64,000 nt of DNA from Omphiscola glabra (Eukaryota; Mollusca; Gastropoda; Lymnaeidae): assembly GCA_964017045.1 (NCBI GenBank), contig OZ024801.1, forward strand, positions 31,096,049 to 31,160,048. The letters run 5' to 3'. Each line of letters starts with the position of its first letter. Position 1 is the stretch's first letter. Below the pieces are notes generated by a model. It worked only from the letters and a program-made list of their open reading frames with translations. It did no database searches and was not told where the DNA came from. Positions 22,145 through 35,640 of the stretch are shown one piece after another. Both the position numbers and the translations under genes were made by a program.

Positions 22145-23335
22145 TATTGTTTCATCCAAACAGAGTGGCAGGATAGCATTATGTCATCCAAACAGAGTGG
22201 CAGGATAGCATTATGTCATCCAAACAGAGTGGCAGGATAGCATTATGTCATCAAACAGAGTGGCAGGATAGCATTATGTCATCAAACAGAGTGGCAGGAT
22301 AGCATTATGTCATCCAAACAGAGTGGCAGGATAGCATTATGTCATCAAACAGAGTGGCAGGATAGCATTATGTCATCAAACAGAGTGGCAGGATAGTATT
22401 ATGTCATCAAACAGAGTGGCAGGATAGCATTATGTCATCAAACAGAGTGGCAGGATAGCATTATGTCATCAAACAGAGTGGCAGGATAGTATTATGTCAT
22501 CAAACAGAGTGGCAGGATAGCATTATGTCATCAAACAGAGTGGCAGGATAGCATTATGTCATCCAATCAGAGTGTCAGGATAGCATTATGTCATCCAAAC
22601 AGAGTGGCAGGATAGCATTATGTCATCAAACAGAGTGGCAGGATAGTATTATGTCATCCAATCAGAGTGTCAGGATAGTATTATGTCATCCAAACAGAGT
22701 TGCAGAATAGCATTATGTCATCCAAACAGAGTGGCAGGATAGCATTATGTCATCCAATCAGAGTGTCAGGATAGCATTATGTCATCCAAACAGAGTGGCA
22801 GGATAGCATTATGTCATTCAAACAGAGTGGCAGGATAGCATTATGTCATCCAATCAGAGTGGCAGGATAGCATTATGTCATCCAAACAGAGTGGCAGGAT
22901 AGCATTATGTCATCAAACAGAGTGGCAGGATAGCATTATGTCATCAAACAGAGTGGCAGGATAGCATTATGTCATCCAATCAGAGTGGCAGGATAGCATT
23001 ATGTCATCCAAACAGAGTGGCAGGATAGCATTATGTCATCAAACAGAGTGGCAGGATAGCATTATGTCATCAAACAGAGTGGCAGGATAGCATTATGTCA
23101 TCCAAACAGAGTGGCAGAATAGCATTATGTCATCCAAACAGAGTGGCAGGATAGCATTATGTCATCCAATCAGAGTGTCAGGATAGCATTATGTCATCCA
23201 AACAGAGTGGCAGGATAGCATTATGTCATTCAAACAGAGTGGCAGGATAGCATTATGTCATCCAATCAGAGTGTCAGGATAGCCTTATGTCATCCAATCA
23301 GAGTGTCAGGATAGCATTATGTCATCCAATCAGAT
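22145..23335. repeat. 32/31-bp minisatellite, about 37 copies
   Basis: Units begin catccaaacagagtggcagg and end atagcattatgt. A one-base shorter type (catcaaacag) and a type with catccaatcagagtgtc are interspersed in recurring patterns. It could be mistaken for a CRISPR, but the units abut directly with no spacers. Confidence 0.95.
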
Positions 23336-23655
23336 TGCCACCAGATCATTTTGACACTGAGAAGGTTGCCACAAGGCCCTGGTCACTTAAGCAGGATAAA
23401 CCATAGCATGGAATATCCCAATCAGTTAATCTACCAGATGTTTAGGTAAACACCAGAGCTCCTAAGCAGGTTATAACCAGAACTGCAACCAGAGATGGAA
23501 CCAAAGCAAAGGGAACAGTTAACCGCGGTACGTTCGGTCGCAGCTGAATGAGGACCAGTAGAACGTTAGAAGAAGTACATATGTGAAGGTGCTCATTCAG
23601 ACCAAATAGGTTGGAGAGGCCGTATTTTAGAAGTGTCCAGGAATACAACATGAGT
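23336..23655. other. No gene seen
   Basis: Unique sequence. A 79-codon minus-strand frame (23442-23681) has no recognised motif. Confidence 0.4.
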
Positions 23656-23888
23656 CCAAACCTGGTACTGCTGGCAGTCACTACCTGTAAGCAGGAGAGA
23701 GACAGAACCTGGTACTGCTGGCAGTCACTACCTGTAAGCAGGAGAGAGACAGAAGATGGTACTGCTGGCTGTCATTACCTGTAAGCAGGACAGAGACAGA
23801 AGCTGGTACTGCTGGCAGTCATTACCTGTAAGCAGGAGAGAGACAGAACCTGGTACTGCTGGCAGTCACAACCGCCAAGCTGGAGAGA
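23656..23888. repeat. 47-bp minisatellite, about 5 copies
   Basis: Units begin ctggtactgctggcagtcac and continue with tacctgtaagcaggagagag. The last unit is diverged (accgccaagctggagag). Confidence 0.92.
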
Positions 23889-23995
23889 CGTTGAACGCGA
23901 AAAACTGCTTTTTTAACCTGCCCATGTCAGTACAGTCTGTCGAAAAGAAGGCGCCAGACCTGGAAAGAATGAGACAAAAGTAATAAATGTTAGAT

Positions 23996-24870
23996 CAACT
24001 AATAGACAAGATTAACTTATAGACTAGATCGACTTAGAGAATGGATCGACTTATAGACTAGATCGACTTATAGACGAGATTGACTTATAGACTAGATCGA
24101 CTTATAGACTAGATCGACTTATAGACGAGATTGACTTATAGACGAGATTGACTTATAGACTAGATCGACTTATAGACTAGATCGACTTATAGACTAGATC
24201 GACTTATAGACGAGATTGACTTATAGACGAGATTGACTTATAGACGAGATTGACTTATAGACTAGATCGACTTATAGACTAGATCGACTTATAGACTAGA
24301 TCGACTTATAGACTAGATCGACTTATAGACTAGATCGACTTATAGACTAGATTGACTTATAGACGAGATCGACTTATAGACTAGATTGACTTATAGACTA
24401 GATCGACTTATAGACTAGATCGACTTATAGACGAGATTGACTTATAGACGAGATTGACTTATAGATGAGATTGACTTATAGACGAGATTGACTTATAGAC
24501 TAGATCGACTTATAGACTAGATCGACTTATAGACTAGATCGACTTATAGACTAGATCGACTTATAGACGAGATCGACTTATAGACTAGATCGACTTATAG
24601 ACTAGTTCGACTTATAGACGAGATTGACTTATAGACGAGATTGACTTATAGACGAGATTGACTTATAGACTAGATCGACTTATAGACTAGATCGACTTAT
24701 AGACTAGATCGACTTATAGACGAGATCGACTTATAGACGAGATTGACTTATAGACGAGATTGACTTATAGACTAGATCGACTTATAGACGAGATTGACTT
24801 ATAGACGAGATTGACTTATAGACTAGATTGACTTATAGACGAGATTGACTTATAGACGAGATTGAGTTAA
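23996..24870. repeat. 17-bp minisatellite, well-preserved part, ~50 copies
   Basis: Tandem gacttatagactagatc with a common variant gacttatagacgagatt. The two variants come in runs, which points to duplication of multi-unit blocks. Confidence 0.95.
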
Positions 24871-25015
24871 AGTACGTAACAGTAACAATTAAACCCATAG
24901 ATCGACTTATTGAGGACATTGACTAATAGACTAGATTGACTTATAGAATAGATTAACTTATTATAGACTATATTAACCTTTAGATTAGATTAACGTATAT
25001 TCTAGATTAACTTAT
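24871..25015. repeat. Decaying edge of the 17-bp array
   Basis: Units remain recognisable (agattgacttatagaa, agattaacttat) but carry many changes. Confidence 0.7.
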
Positions 25016-25605
25016 TGTTATAAGGGATGACGTATTTTGAGACACACTTTGCCCGCCTTCCACGTGCATGACCTCTTTCAAGTCGGTCCCGTGTTGGGGC
25101 GGCTAGAAAAAATATCCCTTTGATGATACTTTTGTTTACTATCATCCGTTTCTGTGGAACATGATAGAACAATCTAGAAAATGTGGGAAACAGTAAGACT
25201 GTGTGTTCCATTTCCAGAATGATCATCTGAAACTGCCTATAAAAGGGCTGACCGATAGAGAGGGAGGGATTTTCCTTTCCTTGATTACGAGGCATGCAAT
25301 GTGTCATTATACTTTGTTGTGTGTAGAGATTTTTATTTCCTCGTACAATTTTGTGCTCATTGTATTTTGATATACAGTACCGGTACCAGCAAATCTGTAA
25401 GTTTATAATTTTAATTATATTTCTCTTGCTGTTATTATTTAATTGAAGTTCACAAATTAAAAAGTTACTACTTGTAATTAGCTCTGGCCTTAATTGCCGT
25501 TTTATTTGTTATTATGTTTAACCTTTGGTATCGTCCTTTATTATGGACTGTTTTTAGAACGAGCCCTAGACAAAACAACAGAGATTAAATTCTCCATCTA
25601 TAACG
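25016..25605. mobile_element. Unique insert splitting the 17-bp array; possible solo LTR
   Basis: About 590 bases of non-repetitive sequence are flanked on both sides by diverged units of the same array, so something was inserted. It begins tgttataagggatgacg and ends near ctataacgg, with a TATAAAAGG box at 25238-25246 in the middle and no coding frame. TG start, internal TATA box and this length suit a solo LTR, but a matching CA end is missing and the repeat context hides any target duplication. Confidence 0.35.
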
Positions 25606-26655
25606 GTCCGTAATACTTATAGACTAAATCGACTTATGGACTATACTGACGTATCGCCTAGATTGCTTTATAGACTAGATTGACTTATAGACTATATCGA
25701 CCTATAGACGATATTGATTAATAGACTCGATTAACTTATAATATAGAATTACCTAGATAAACTTTTAGACTAATTCGAATTATAGACTAGATCGACTTAT
25801 AGTCTAGATAAACTTATAGACTAGTTCGACTTATTGATGAGATTAACTTATAATCTAGATTAACATATAGACTTATTAACTTAAAGGCTAGATTGACTTA
25901 TAGACTAGATTAACTAATATACTACATTAAATTATAGACTTGATCGACTTATAACATAGATCGATTTTTAGAGGACATTGACTAATAGACTAGATTAACC
26001 TATTTACAATATTAACATATTATAGACTTATAGACTACATTAACTTTAGACTACATCGAATTATAGAGTAGATAGTCTTATAGAGGAGATTGACTTATGG
26101 CAAGATAAACTTATTGACTAGTTTGACTTATAAACTAGATTAACTTATTAGACTAAATCGACTTATAGACTAGATCGACATATAGACTAGATCGACTTAT
26201 AGCCTAGATTGTCTTATAGACTATATCGACTTATAGACGAGATTGAGTTATAGACAATATTAATTTATAAACAAAATTAACTTATAGAATAAATCGACTT
26301 ATAGAAGTTAACTTATAGACTAGATCGACTTTAATTCTAGATAAACTTATAGACGAGATTAGTTTATAGACAAGATTAACTTATAGACTACATCGACTTA
26401 CAGAATAGATCAACTTATCAACTAGATCGACTATAAAAGAAATTAACATATAGACTAGATCGTCTTAAGACTAGATTGACTTATGGACGATATTGAATAA
26501 TACCCGAGATTAACTTATAGACTAGATTGACTTTTAAAATAGATTGACTTATAGACGATATTGACTAATGGACTAGATTAATTTTTAGAATGGATTAACT
26601 TATAGACTAGATTGACTTATGGACTAGATTGACGTATAGACATAGATTAATCTAC
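25606..26655. repeat. Degenerate part of the 17-bp array, ~60 units
   Basis: Continues the gacttatagactagat unit with frequent substitutions, deletions and insertions in every copy. It is much more diverged than 23996-24870, so this side has aged without homogenisation. Confidence 0.85.
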
Positions 26656-26939
26656 AGACCTTGTCACCTTGTCGTTTTGTCACCTTGTCGTTTTGTCACT
26701 TGTTTTTTCATGGAACCTATTTTTATTTATTGAGTGTTTGCAACCAGTGTTTCCTCCAGGGGTCTAACCAGAGCAAGTCAACTGTCCCCCCCCCCCTTTT
26801 TTTTCCCACACTTTTTTCCGGAGAAAAGTGTGTAAAATAAAGAGATCATATAAAATTGTTAAAAAAGCATAAACTAAATTAACTAAATTGTATTTATAAT
26901 TTTTATAAAAAATTGTAAATGTTACGACTACGTCCCATG
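26656..26939. other. No gene seen
   Basis: Begins with three cttgtcgttttgtcac-type units (26670-26700). The rest is AT-rich with a C/T run at 26785-26807. Confidence 0.45.
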
Positions 26940-27126
26940 CAGAGGCGTAGCGTAGGGGGGCAGGGGTACAGATGTACCCGGGCGCCACCTAGTTAAACGC
27001 GCCAAAATGTGCTTTGGTATTATTTCATTGATGAAAATAATGGGTTTGAGAGTTGAAAAAAAGGAAAAGAGGGCGCTTTAAAATGAATCTTGTCCCCGGG
27101 CGCCAAACACTCTAGCTACGCATCTG
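26940..27126 (+). mobile_element. hAT-type MITE with perfect 8-bp target duplication
   Basis: The element begins cagaggcgtagc and ends gctacgcatctg, an imperfect inverted pair. It is flanked on both sides by GTCCCATG (26932-26939 and 27127-27134), an 8-bp duplication typical of hAT. The 187-bp interior is non-coding and includes gatgaaaataatgggtttga. A homologous copy in reverse orientation is at 47349-47538. Confidence 0.85.
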
Positions 27127-27134
27127 GTCCCATG

Positions 27135-29565
27135 TCATAAATTGGTCAAATGTTGGAGGCAATGAAAGATATTATACGCTAAGTGATGTAGTTAGGCTTA
27201 GTACCGCCCATGGCCGGCCAAGAATTTTGGCGCCAGCTCCCTACAAATGATCTGCTGTTGGCGGAAAATGCTGCCTCTCAGCAAATAGTTAAAGAAAAGT
27301 TTCGCCCGCGTCGGACCGCCCCACCCTTCCTACGCCAGTGACTACGCTTGATATAGTTGACGGTGTTCACGTAATATTTTTATACCGGTATTTTATTTCA
27401 CTGTGCCGCATCCCAAGTATATGTCATGCATTATGGTAAAAAAAAAAAAAAAAAAAGTGAGTGTAGCCTTTACTCGGAACAGTACGGTATTAAAGTGCAA
27501 CTACAATGCAATCACTACGATACGCTTAGATTATTAAATTTTGACAAAAACATCGGAAATATGTTTCAATGTCTATTTCTTCACCGAGTGAGATCCACTT
27601 TTAAGGTTGAATTGTTTATTGTATAATAGTATCATGCTCTAAAATATAGTTAAGTATAATGTTGGCAAACGACAATTGAAGATATAAATGAACGGTATCG
27701 TTTGTCTTCATTGCTGTGTATCTGGTAGGTAACACATGGAAATATTTAAGAAAGTTAATTACTTTATTTGCTTTTTGTGATTGCTGTGACGAATATACCA
27801 TTATTATTTTCCTTTAATTGTGCATTTATAGATGGACTATGTAGAATACAGGGGTGAAATGTTGCCGCCCCCTCCACGATAAAAACTCTGCAGTAATCAG
27901 AAAATACCCCGCCTTTATGCCAGTGCATCGATGCCATTCTCTTAGTGACTTAATTGTAACAAGTCCTGTGTATTCATTAAGTAACGTGTTAATTAAAAAT
28001 GCGAATTTATTATATTTAAATTTTTTAGAGGAAGTTACTTTCATTTTTATTTAATACTGCGTTCAACTATGTAATCTTAATGCTTTTAACTTTGATTACA
28101 ATGACTAGTACTAGTAAAAGGTTAGTATACGCGTAGTTGCTTATTTTGTGATTTAATTGCTTTTTTGTTGTTTTTTTTTTGTTTTTGGAATTTATTTTGA
28201 CTAAATTAGGTACTTGGGTAAATCAGTTCTCTGCTAATGTCATTTCGTTGCAGAGTTACGTGCCCCTTGTTCAACTTACTGTTTACTTCAAAATGTAAAC
28301 ATTGCATATGCATTGGCATTGGGAAAAATTCGGGTATGCGGACATTTCTTTGTTAAATGGTTTGTGTGATGCATCATTTTAAAGAGAATTGGATCATAAC
28401 TTTCTTTAGAATCGACCTACAAACATAAATTTTGTATCAATGAATTGCATTTTGTGCCCTATCTCAGTATCTGATCTAAATCTAACCAACTACTTAAACT
28501 TAAAGCTGTAATTGTAATATCATTTTGAAAATTTTACCCAAGTACCTAACTAAATACAGCAATTTTGGATGCTGATGATGATCTCTCAGAACAAGTTTAT
28601 CAATAGTAATATTGATATTCACTGATAATTGCTAATAATATTGAATATTGGTAATTTTTTATTACTGTTTTGACACTTAGGACTTTTAAGTTAGAGTACT
28701 TGTGTTGTGTTTGTTGATGATTGTAGGTAGGCTTTTGCCCTTTAGTCTTTCACTCTTTTAGTCTTTGCTACTTTAGTAGTTAGTATCACTAGTATCAGCA
28801 CTCTTGCCGTGCCTCAGCTGCAAGTTCCAAGTGTAAGCTCTAAGGAACAAACTCAAAGATTACTTCACGTTTATATGATAAAAGTGTTGGTAATCTACCA
28901 TTTGAGCGTATGTTATGAAAAAAATCATGTTGCGGTTTGAAATGCTATTGAAATGGTTATTGTTTCATTGATAAGAAGATAAAACTCTTTTATTGATCCA
29001 AATAAATTTATTTTAAATTTATGAATGTGTACATAGTCATTTTAGCACATATATTAAAGACAACATTTTTAAATAGAAAAATTTTAATAATTTAATCAAT
29101 TTAACAAATATAAACAAATTTAAAATTTAATGTATGAATGAGAACAGAGTTGGAGTTTATATCATCTCCATGAAACAATTGCAGGACATGAGCTCATGCA
29201 AATATGAAAGGAAAAGATCACGCCTTTGCATGCATCCACATATTTTCAACAGTCTGTGTGTGGACACCAGCGTCATTTGGATTGACAAAATTTTGTTGAT
29301 GAACAACAGTCACAAATATTTAAAATATCAGTAGATGTTCTTTCTTTTCTTCATTGCACACAAAATATTGTCTGGTTTCTTTATTCAACTGCAAAACATA
29401 TTGTTGCAAATTAAAAGCAATTTAGAAAATTCTATGGTTTTAAAATTTGGCATACATATTTATTAACATTGTGCACTGTCAAAGGTTTTATCTTCTTTCA
29501 ACTTTATTTTTGTAAATAAATGTACTATTTTTGGGTGGTCTTTACAGGGCTACTTTTTTTTCCCA
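27135..29565. other. No gene seen; AT-rich intergenic or intronic
   Basis: About 2.4 kb with short chance frames only. 27185-27345 is richer in GC (ggccggccaagaattttggc, ctacgccagtg) and looks like another old repeat fragment. No exon or RNA gene recognised. Confidence 0.5.
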
Positions 29566-29725
29566 AAGGCAGTTGAAATGGACATGAAGATGCCAACACA
29601 GAACATGAGTTGAAATGGACATGAAGATGCCAACACAGAACATGAGTTGAAATGGACATGAAGATGTCAACACAGAACATGAGTTGAAATGGACATGAAG
29701 ATGCCACCACAGAACATAAGTTCAA
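29566..29725. repeat. 37-bp minisatellite, 4 copies
   Basis: Units begin gttgaaatggacatgaagat and end gccaacacagaacatga. Confidence 0.93.
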
Positions 29726-30960
29726 GTGGAGTCTTGTCTAGTAAGGACAGGTTTTGATGGGTGTGCTATTAATTGGTATTGTGGGTTAGTTACATTTAGC
29801 CAATATAAGGGATATCAACTTTTTATATTTCAATGTTACAATCAAAAAGTTTCAGAAAATTATCAGTAACTTGGGATTTCAAAACATATTTAAAATTATT
29901 TGTACATTTATTATTTTCATTCATTAAGAATTTTATATTTATGATCATGGGATTTGAGAAAAAAAAATTTTTTTAATTGAATATTTTTTTGTAAAAAAAA
30001 TGGAATAAAATAAATGTTAATTATCTATTTAGCCAAATCATTAACTCAACTTTATGGGAACAATTCTTTGTCACAAATTATTGGGATAAAATTAAAACAT
30101 CTTTTCTTATTATTATTTGGTAGGAAGTACACCACATTAATTGGCAATTAGCTTAACCCTCAAAGTATGTTATATGGAATTTTCAATCTTGATTGAATCG
30201 ATGGATTATAAATTGATTTTTTTCTCACCCTTTTACATACCAAAGTTATTTTTAATGTGCAAATATAATTTTTGGGACAAATTTCTTTAAAATATCAATT
30301 TTAAGAATTTTGTAAGTTTAAAAAATTTAGATCATGTTTCGGTTTTATGTATGACGCCATTTTTTTCCGCCATATTGTCAATCCTGTGAAACTTCACTGA
30401 AGGCTGTTAGCACAAAATGACACACAAAAGGCTCAACATTTATCTTTGAATATTGTTTTTGTTTACATTTTAAGTCAAACAATGTTATTAGCTCGATAAA
30501 ACAAGAAGATGTCATGAATGATGATGATTTGTGTATTTTCGCCACATCGAAGGTCACTAACATGGGTAAGATTTTTTTCTTTGTTACAACGGGTCAAAAC
30601 TCACTCAAATGTTTGGGAATTAATGGAAGATACTATATTTACATTGATGTACTGTAACAGTGGACTTCATAAATATTGAAAATAATTACTTAAGGCTATT
30701 TATATTAATTTCTAATTCAAGTTCATCAAGTGTATATTTTATTCTCTTTTTTGTTTCATAGTCGTTTGAAATTTCCTTTGTTTACATTGGATACGCTTAA
30801 GGGGGGCAATGAGTATTGGGTCTATACTTTATTCTGGATAAAAACAGCTTTTAATTTTAAATTTTTATTATTTTTAATGGAATAATTCATTGAGTTTTAT
30901 TCATTTTTTTTTTTGTAAATTGTAAGATCTGATCCTTTATGTAATGCTTATATTCTATTG
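29726..30960. other. No gene seen; AT-rich
   Basis: More than 1.2 kb of AT-rich sequence with short chance frames only. Confidence 0.5.
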
Positions 30961-30962
30961 TT

Positions 30963-31395
30963 CTTTCACAGTATCAGAGTGGTGGTGACTAGGACACTGG
31001 GCAACCCAATCATCATCTTTCACAGTATCAGAGTGGTGGTGACTAGGACACTGGGCAACCCAATCATCATCTTTCACAGTATCAGAGTGGTGGTGACTAG
31101 GACACTGGGCAACCCAATCATCATCTTTCACTGTATCAGAGTGGTGGTGACTAGGACACTGGGCAACCCAATCATCATCTTTCACAGTATCAGAGTGGTG
31201 GTGACTAGGACACTGGGCAACCCAATCATCATCTTTCACAGTATCAGAGTGGTGGTGACTAGGACACTGGGCAACCCAATCATCATCTTTCACAGTATCA
31301 GAGTGGTGGTGACTAGGACACTGGGCAACCCAATCATCATCTTTCACAGTATCAGAGTGGTGGTGACTAGGACACTGGGCTACCCAATCATCATG
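30963..31395. repeat. 54-bp minisatellite, 8 near-identical copies
   Basis: Units begin tttcacagtatcagagtggt and end aacccaatcatcatc. Period 54 is 18 codons, so both strands stay open. The copies differ at only a couple of sites, so the array is young. The first unit follows a splice-acceptor-like ttctttcacag, but that motif is part of every unit. Confidence 0.95.
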
Positions 31396-31905
31396 GCAAT
31401 TCTATTCCGGTCATGAGACCTGAGCTACCTACTGAGACCAGTCCAAAACAAGACAAGATATGGAGCACATTCACCTCTATCACTTTTCAACTTCAATTTA
31501 CATCAACAAGGCTGGAGATGCTTTGTAAATGTACACAACAATTGCAGGTGCATTGTCTGGTATGGCAACTGAGCCAACTTGATTTTAAAACTGGACGCTC
31601 CTGCTGATAAACAAAATTTCTAACATTCATTGGACTTCATTTGGCTAGAAACCTACAAGCCCCACTTTTGTGAACTGTTACTGGATAAAAAGGAGTTTAT
31701 TCACTGGATTATGGAATTCATAAATTGCATTTAGGCCAATGTACATGCCTATAAAGTAAGTTTCTAAAAGAAAAAACAGAGTAAATTGCTGATAAATAGG
31801 TAAAATTAATTTCAATGAATAGGACATACAAGCAAATATGGTCCCTGGAGCAACCATAATAAATAATCAAGAGAAGCAGGAGAGGATTGGCAATACTTAT
31901 TTCAT
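31396..31905. other. No gene confirmed
   Basis: A 64-codon plus-strand frame (31413-31607) is of more even composition than its surroundings but has no recognised motif. Confidence 0.35.
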
Positions 31906-32030
31906 AAATGTAACACATCGGTATGAACAACATAACTGTAACACATCGGTATGAACAACATAACTGTAACACATCGATATGAACAACACAACTGTAACAC
32001 ATCGGTATGAACAACATAAATGTAAATGAA
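31906..32030. repeat. 28-bp repeat, about 4 copies
   Basis: Tandem tgtaacacatcggtatgaac followed by aacataac. Confidence 0.92.
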
Positions 32031-32560
32031 AGATTGGTTGTGTTGTTATTTTAGGTTAAGCTAAATGCAACTACTGGGGCAAGTTGATTGGATTGTGGAT
32101 AAAAGATTTCACCTTCAGAATAAATACAAATAATATGGACAACAATCTGGTTAGTAGAAGAAAACAACAGCGGCCGAGACTGCCAAGAAACTTATTCTTT
32201 CATTTTAATTAATGTTCTAGTGTTAGGCTTATTGCCATAAAAATTTTAATCTGAAGAAAACAAAATGATTGTCTTGACTAATTAAAAAGATCTTGTAGCT
32301 TTATTCTTTTTAGTGCAGCAGTAGAATTAATCAGGCAGTGACAAACTTTGTTGACAATGCTCATGTTTCCGCTGCAGCAATACTAATGATTATAACTCAG
32401 CTATGGCATGCTGTTAAAACTGTAATGGTTGCTTACAGTACAGATATAATGTAAAAATCTTTATTTTGGTTTATAAATATATCCTTTCTTTTTTTTCTTC
32501 TAACAGTTATTCCTAGAAGGAAAGGGGATGCTACATGTCTAACAGATTCCTGCGTCTGAA
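32031..32560. other. No gene seen
   Basis: AT-rich unique sequence. Confidence 0.45.
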
Positions 32561-32850
32561 GTGAGTTCTTGGCTTGGTTAGCAGATATCTATATATGAAG
32601 TGGGTTCTTGGCTTGGTTAGCAGATGTCTATATATGAAGTGGGTTCTTGGCTTGGTTAGCAGATATCTATATATGAAGTGGGTTCTTGGCTTGGTTAGCA
32701 GATATCTATATATGAAGTGAGTTCTTGGCTTGGTTAGCAGATATCTATATATGAAGTGAGTTCTTGGCTTGGTTAGCAGATATCTATATATGAAGTGGGT
32801 TCTTGGCTTGGTTAACAGATGTCTATATATGAAGTGGGTTCTTTGCTTGG
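32561..32850. repeat. 39-bp minisatellite, about 8 copies
   Basis: Units begin ttggcttggttagcagatat and end ctatatatgaagtgggttc, with small variation (gtgagtt, gatgtct). 39 is 13 codons, so the minus strand reads open. Confidence 0.94.
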
Positions 32851-32953
32851 TCATGGACAAGAATGAGAAATGTTAGGTCTGTTTTGATAATAACAAATTT
32901 AAAAAACTTGTTTGATTTTAATTTTTAAACTATATTTAAATAGAAACAATATA

Positions 32954-33185
32954 CAGGGTGGCCCACAAAATGTGATAAAATTTCTTTATTGTTAGAAACA
33001 TAAACGAAGGGCAAACACTTACAAAAAGTCAATGAGAAGCAGGGAGACGAGGGTGGTGGGGGAGAGACAGTTAGAACATATTTTATGATTAACTTAATAA
33101 TTTTCATACAACTGTCAATGACTAAACATTATATTAATCATTTATATAACCCTTTAACAATTCTCACTTTTTCTGGGCCACCCTG
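32954..33185. mobile_element. Mariner-like MITE, TA target
   Basis: The left end cagggtggccca (from 32954) and right end tgggccaccctg (to 33185) are a perfect 12-bp inverted pair, each flanked by TA. This end sequence and TA duplication fit the Tc1/mariner (IS630) group. The 232-bp interior encodes no transposase. A 60-codon minus-strand frame across it is chance. Confidence 0.8.
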
Positions 33186-34990
33186 TATATAAATATACTG
33201 TTTTGGTTTTTATAAAATAGTATTTAAATCTTCAAATGTAATTTTTTTTTTTTAATTTCCTGTTTCTAACTTCAACTATAGATGACACGATTAACAACCA
33301 CGGGCAGCTACAATAAAGGATGACTCATCGGCAACCACTGATTTAGATCCAATGGATGACCCATTAATAACCACTTTTAGACCAAATGGATAAAGGACTC
33401 TTCACCATCTGATGTTAGTTTCAATTTTTAATTCTCTACAGTTTAAAAGAATTATATTCATTTTTTTAAATATTTAATTTACTTAAAAAGCACTAAGCAA
33501 ATTATTGAAAATCTAAACATTGATTCCTGCATGATAAAAACTTAAATATTTATCGTAAACCATGTCATATCTGTATCTTAATGTCTGGCTTTATCCCTAT
33601 TCTCCTAGGTTTGAGAAATTTCTGAAAAACTACAACATGATGTCAAATTAATTTTAGATGTTGCTGTGCTGTGTGGAATATTTTCTCATCTTGCTTCTGG
33701 TTATTTTATGAGCACAAATCCCAAGTAAACAATCTCTGAAAATATATTACACAATTTATTCAATAACCCAAATTTCTTATTTTACCTAACTCCTCATTTG
33801 GCAGTCATTTTTATTAGTAAAAGCATTTGTGAAAAATCAAATCAATTTGTGGTAATGAATGTGTACCAAGAAAATACAAATATTTAAACAGTTAATGTTA
33901 AGACATAAAGAGGTACAAAATAATATGATATAATACATTTTTTTATAGTGTTTACTTACACATTCAATTTTTACCATTGTCATATTTTCATGAAATCTCT
34001 GTATTTCAACATAAGCGATTTGGATAAAATACTCCTCTCATGTAAGGGTAGTTGAAACAAATTCTCATTTAACATTTTAAAAGGTAAAAAAAGTAATTTA
34101 TAATTTTAAAAATTTTAAACGAATGTATATAGGTAGCCAATGCTGGTTTTGATTTATAGATAAAAGAGAGGCTTTAATTTTATTTTGTCCGTTGATTTAG
34201 AACAATTGGCATGCACCAATGAAAGAGTTTTTGAATGTTATCTTGAATGATTGAAATGAATGATATAATAAAATAATTAGATTACTAATCCATTTGTTTT
34301 GGTTTATTTTATTTACTTGTTCTCAATTTTTGTGGTACGTTGGATGTTTTAACAATCAAAACTTTGTCTGTCTTATGGAAAAATAAGACTTTGACTCTTT
34401 TTTCATTCATTTTATTATCTGGTTTTATTTAATACGAATTTAAATTATTTTATTTTTTTACATTATTGTTGTGTCCATTCAATAACTTAAAACTCTGCAT
34501 TCATCAATCAAGCAAAGCAGTGTGGATAAGACTAAGAAATAAAACAAATAGAAAGGAACATTTGATATTAAATTATTCACAAACAACATACACTCACTGA
34601 TCACTCATGGAATATTACTAATAGATATAGTTGAGCAACTAATATTAGCTATTATTTAGCAAAAGAGAGAAATATCAAACCAATTATTGTAAAATTATGT
34701 TATAATTAATATGATATAAGGAGAAGATTTTTTTTAAACAAAGATTCTTAGTCCAATTTTTACTCTTATTTCAAGTTAAAACTATTAATTTATTAAATCA
34801 AAATATGAGATAGTAGAAAAAATATAATTGGCATAAATTGTCTTGATTTAAATAAAAATGTATAAAGGGCCTGAGTAAATAAAAATTGTTGTAGATTTGT
34901 GCTTTTATCATTTAATTTTAATGATAATTTTTCAAAAGTATGGTCAAAGAGAGATAATCTAGAAAAAAAATAATATTAGACGTAAATTAT
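33186..34990. other. No gene seen; strongly AT-rich
   Basis: About 1.8 kb without a usable frame or recognisable RNA gene. Confidence 0.5.
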
Positions 34991-34991
34991 T

Positions 34992-35125
34992 TTACGGTCA
35001 ATGGGAAATAACCTAGCACAGAAAAAAATTAAACTCTTCAAAAAAAAAAGAATACAAATGGGGAATAACTGGAAAAATCTTAAAATTTAAAAAATAAATA
35101 CTCGATAGCCTCCCATTGACCGTAA
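34992..35125. mobile_element. Small inverted-repeat element (MITE-like)
   Basis: ttacggtcaatggga (34992-35006) and its exact reverse complement tcccattgaccgtaa (35111-35125) enclose about 104 AT-rich bases. A diverged extra copy of the right end (cctcccttttaccgtaag) follows at 35163-35180. No clear target duplication was seen. Confidence 0.55.
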
Positions 35126-35640
35126 GAATTCAATCTGTATTTGTTTTAAAATTACACGGCAGCCTCCCTTTTACCGTAAGAATTGAAAAAGTTGATTTCA
35201 TGCTGTCACTTTCGTAAATTTTAAAATGAATTTATGGGTCTTCCTGACCATTAAATTTTATTACTTATTAGCAAAATATACTTTCCCGGTAAACTTACTT
35301 TTTAACCTGGTTATGCTTAGAGGCTGTATCAGTTGTTGTGAACGAGACCAAGTTTATGTCACCAAATGTTTTCGCGCTTAATCAATGACTTTATCAGGTC
35401 ATTTTAACTTTTAGATGATAAAAACCAAGGGAAATAAAAAAGGCCATTAAAAAGAAAGATAACTAACATGTATATGTTATTAACTTTTTTTGCAGATATA
35501 TTAGATAGGCATAAGCAATTAACATCTTATGATTAAATGTAATGACCAGATAAATGTTTCAAATGATAAATACTTATAATACCACATAAATATGCTTTTG
35601 CATATTTTATTTTAGCAATTCAAATTTGTATATGTAAATT
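35126..35640. other. No gene seen
   Basis: AT-rich unique sequence. Confidence 0.4.

Noticed and set aside
22145..23335. CRISPR-like array of 31-32-bp units
   Set aside because: Units are directly adjacent with no unique spacers, and the context is eukaryotic.
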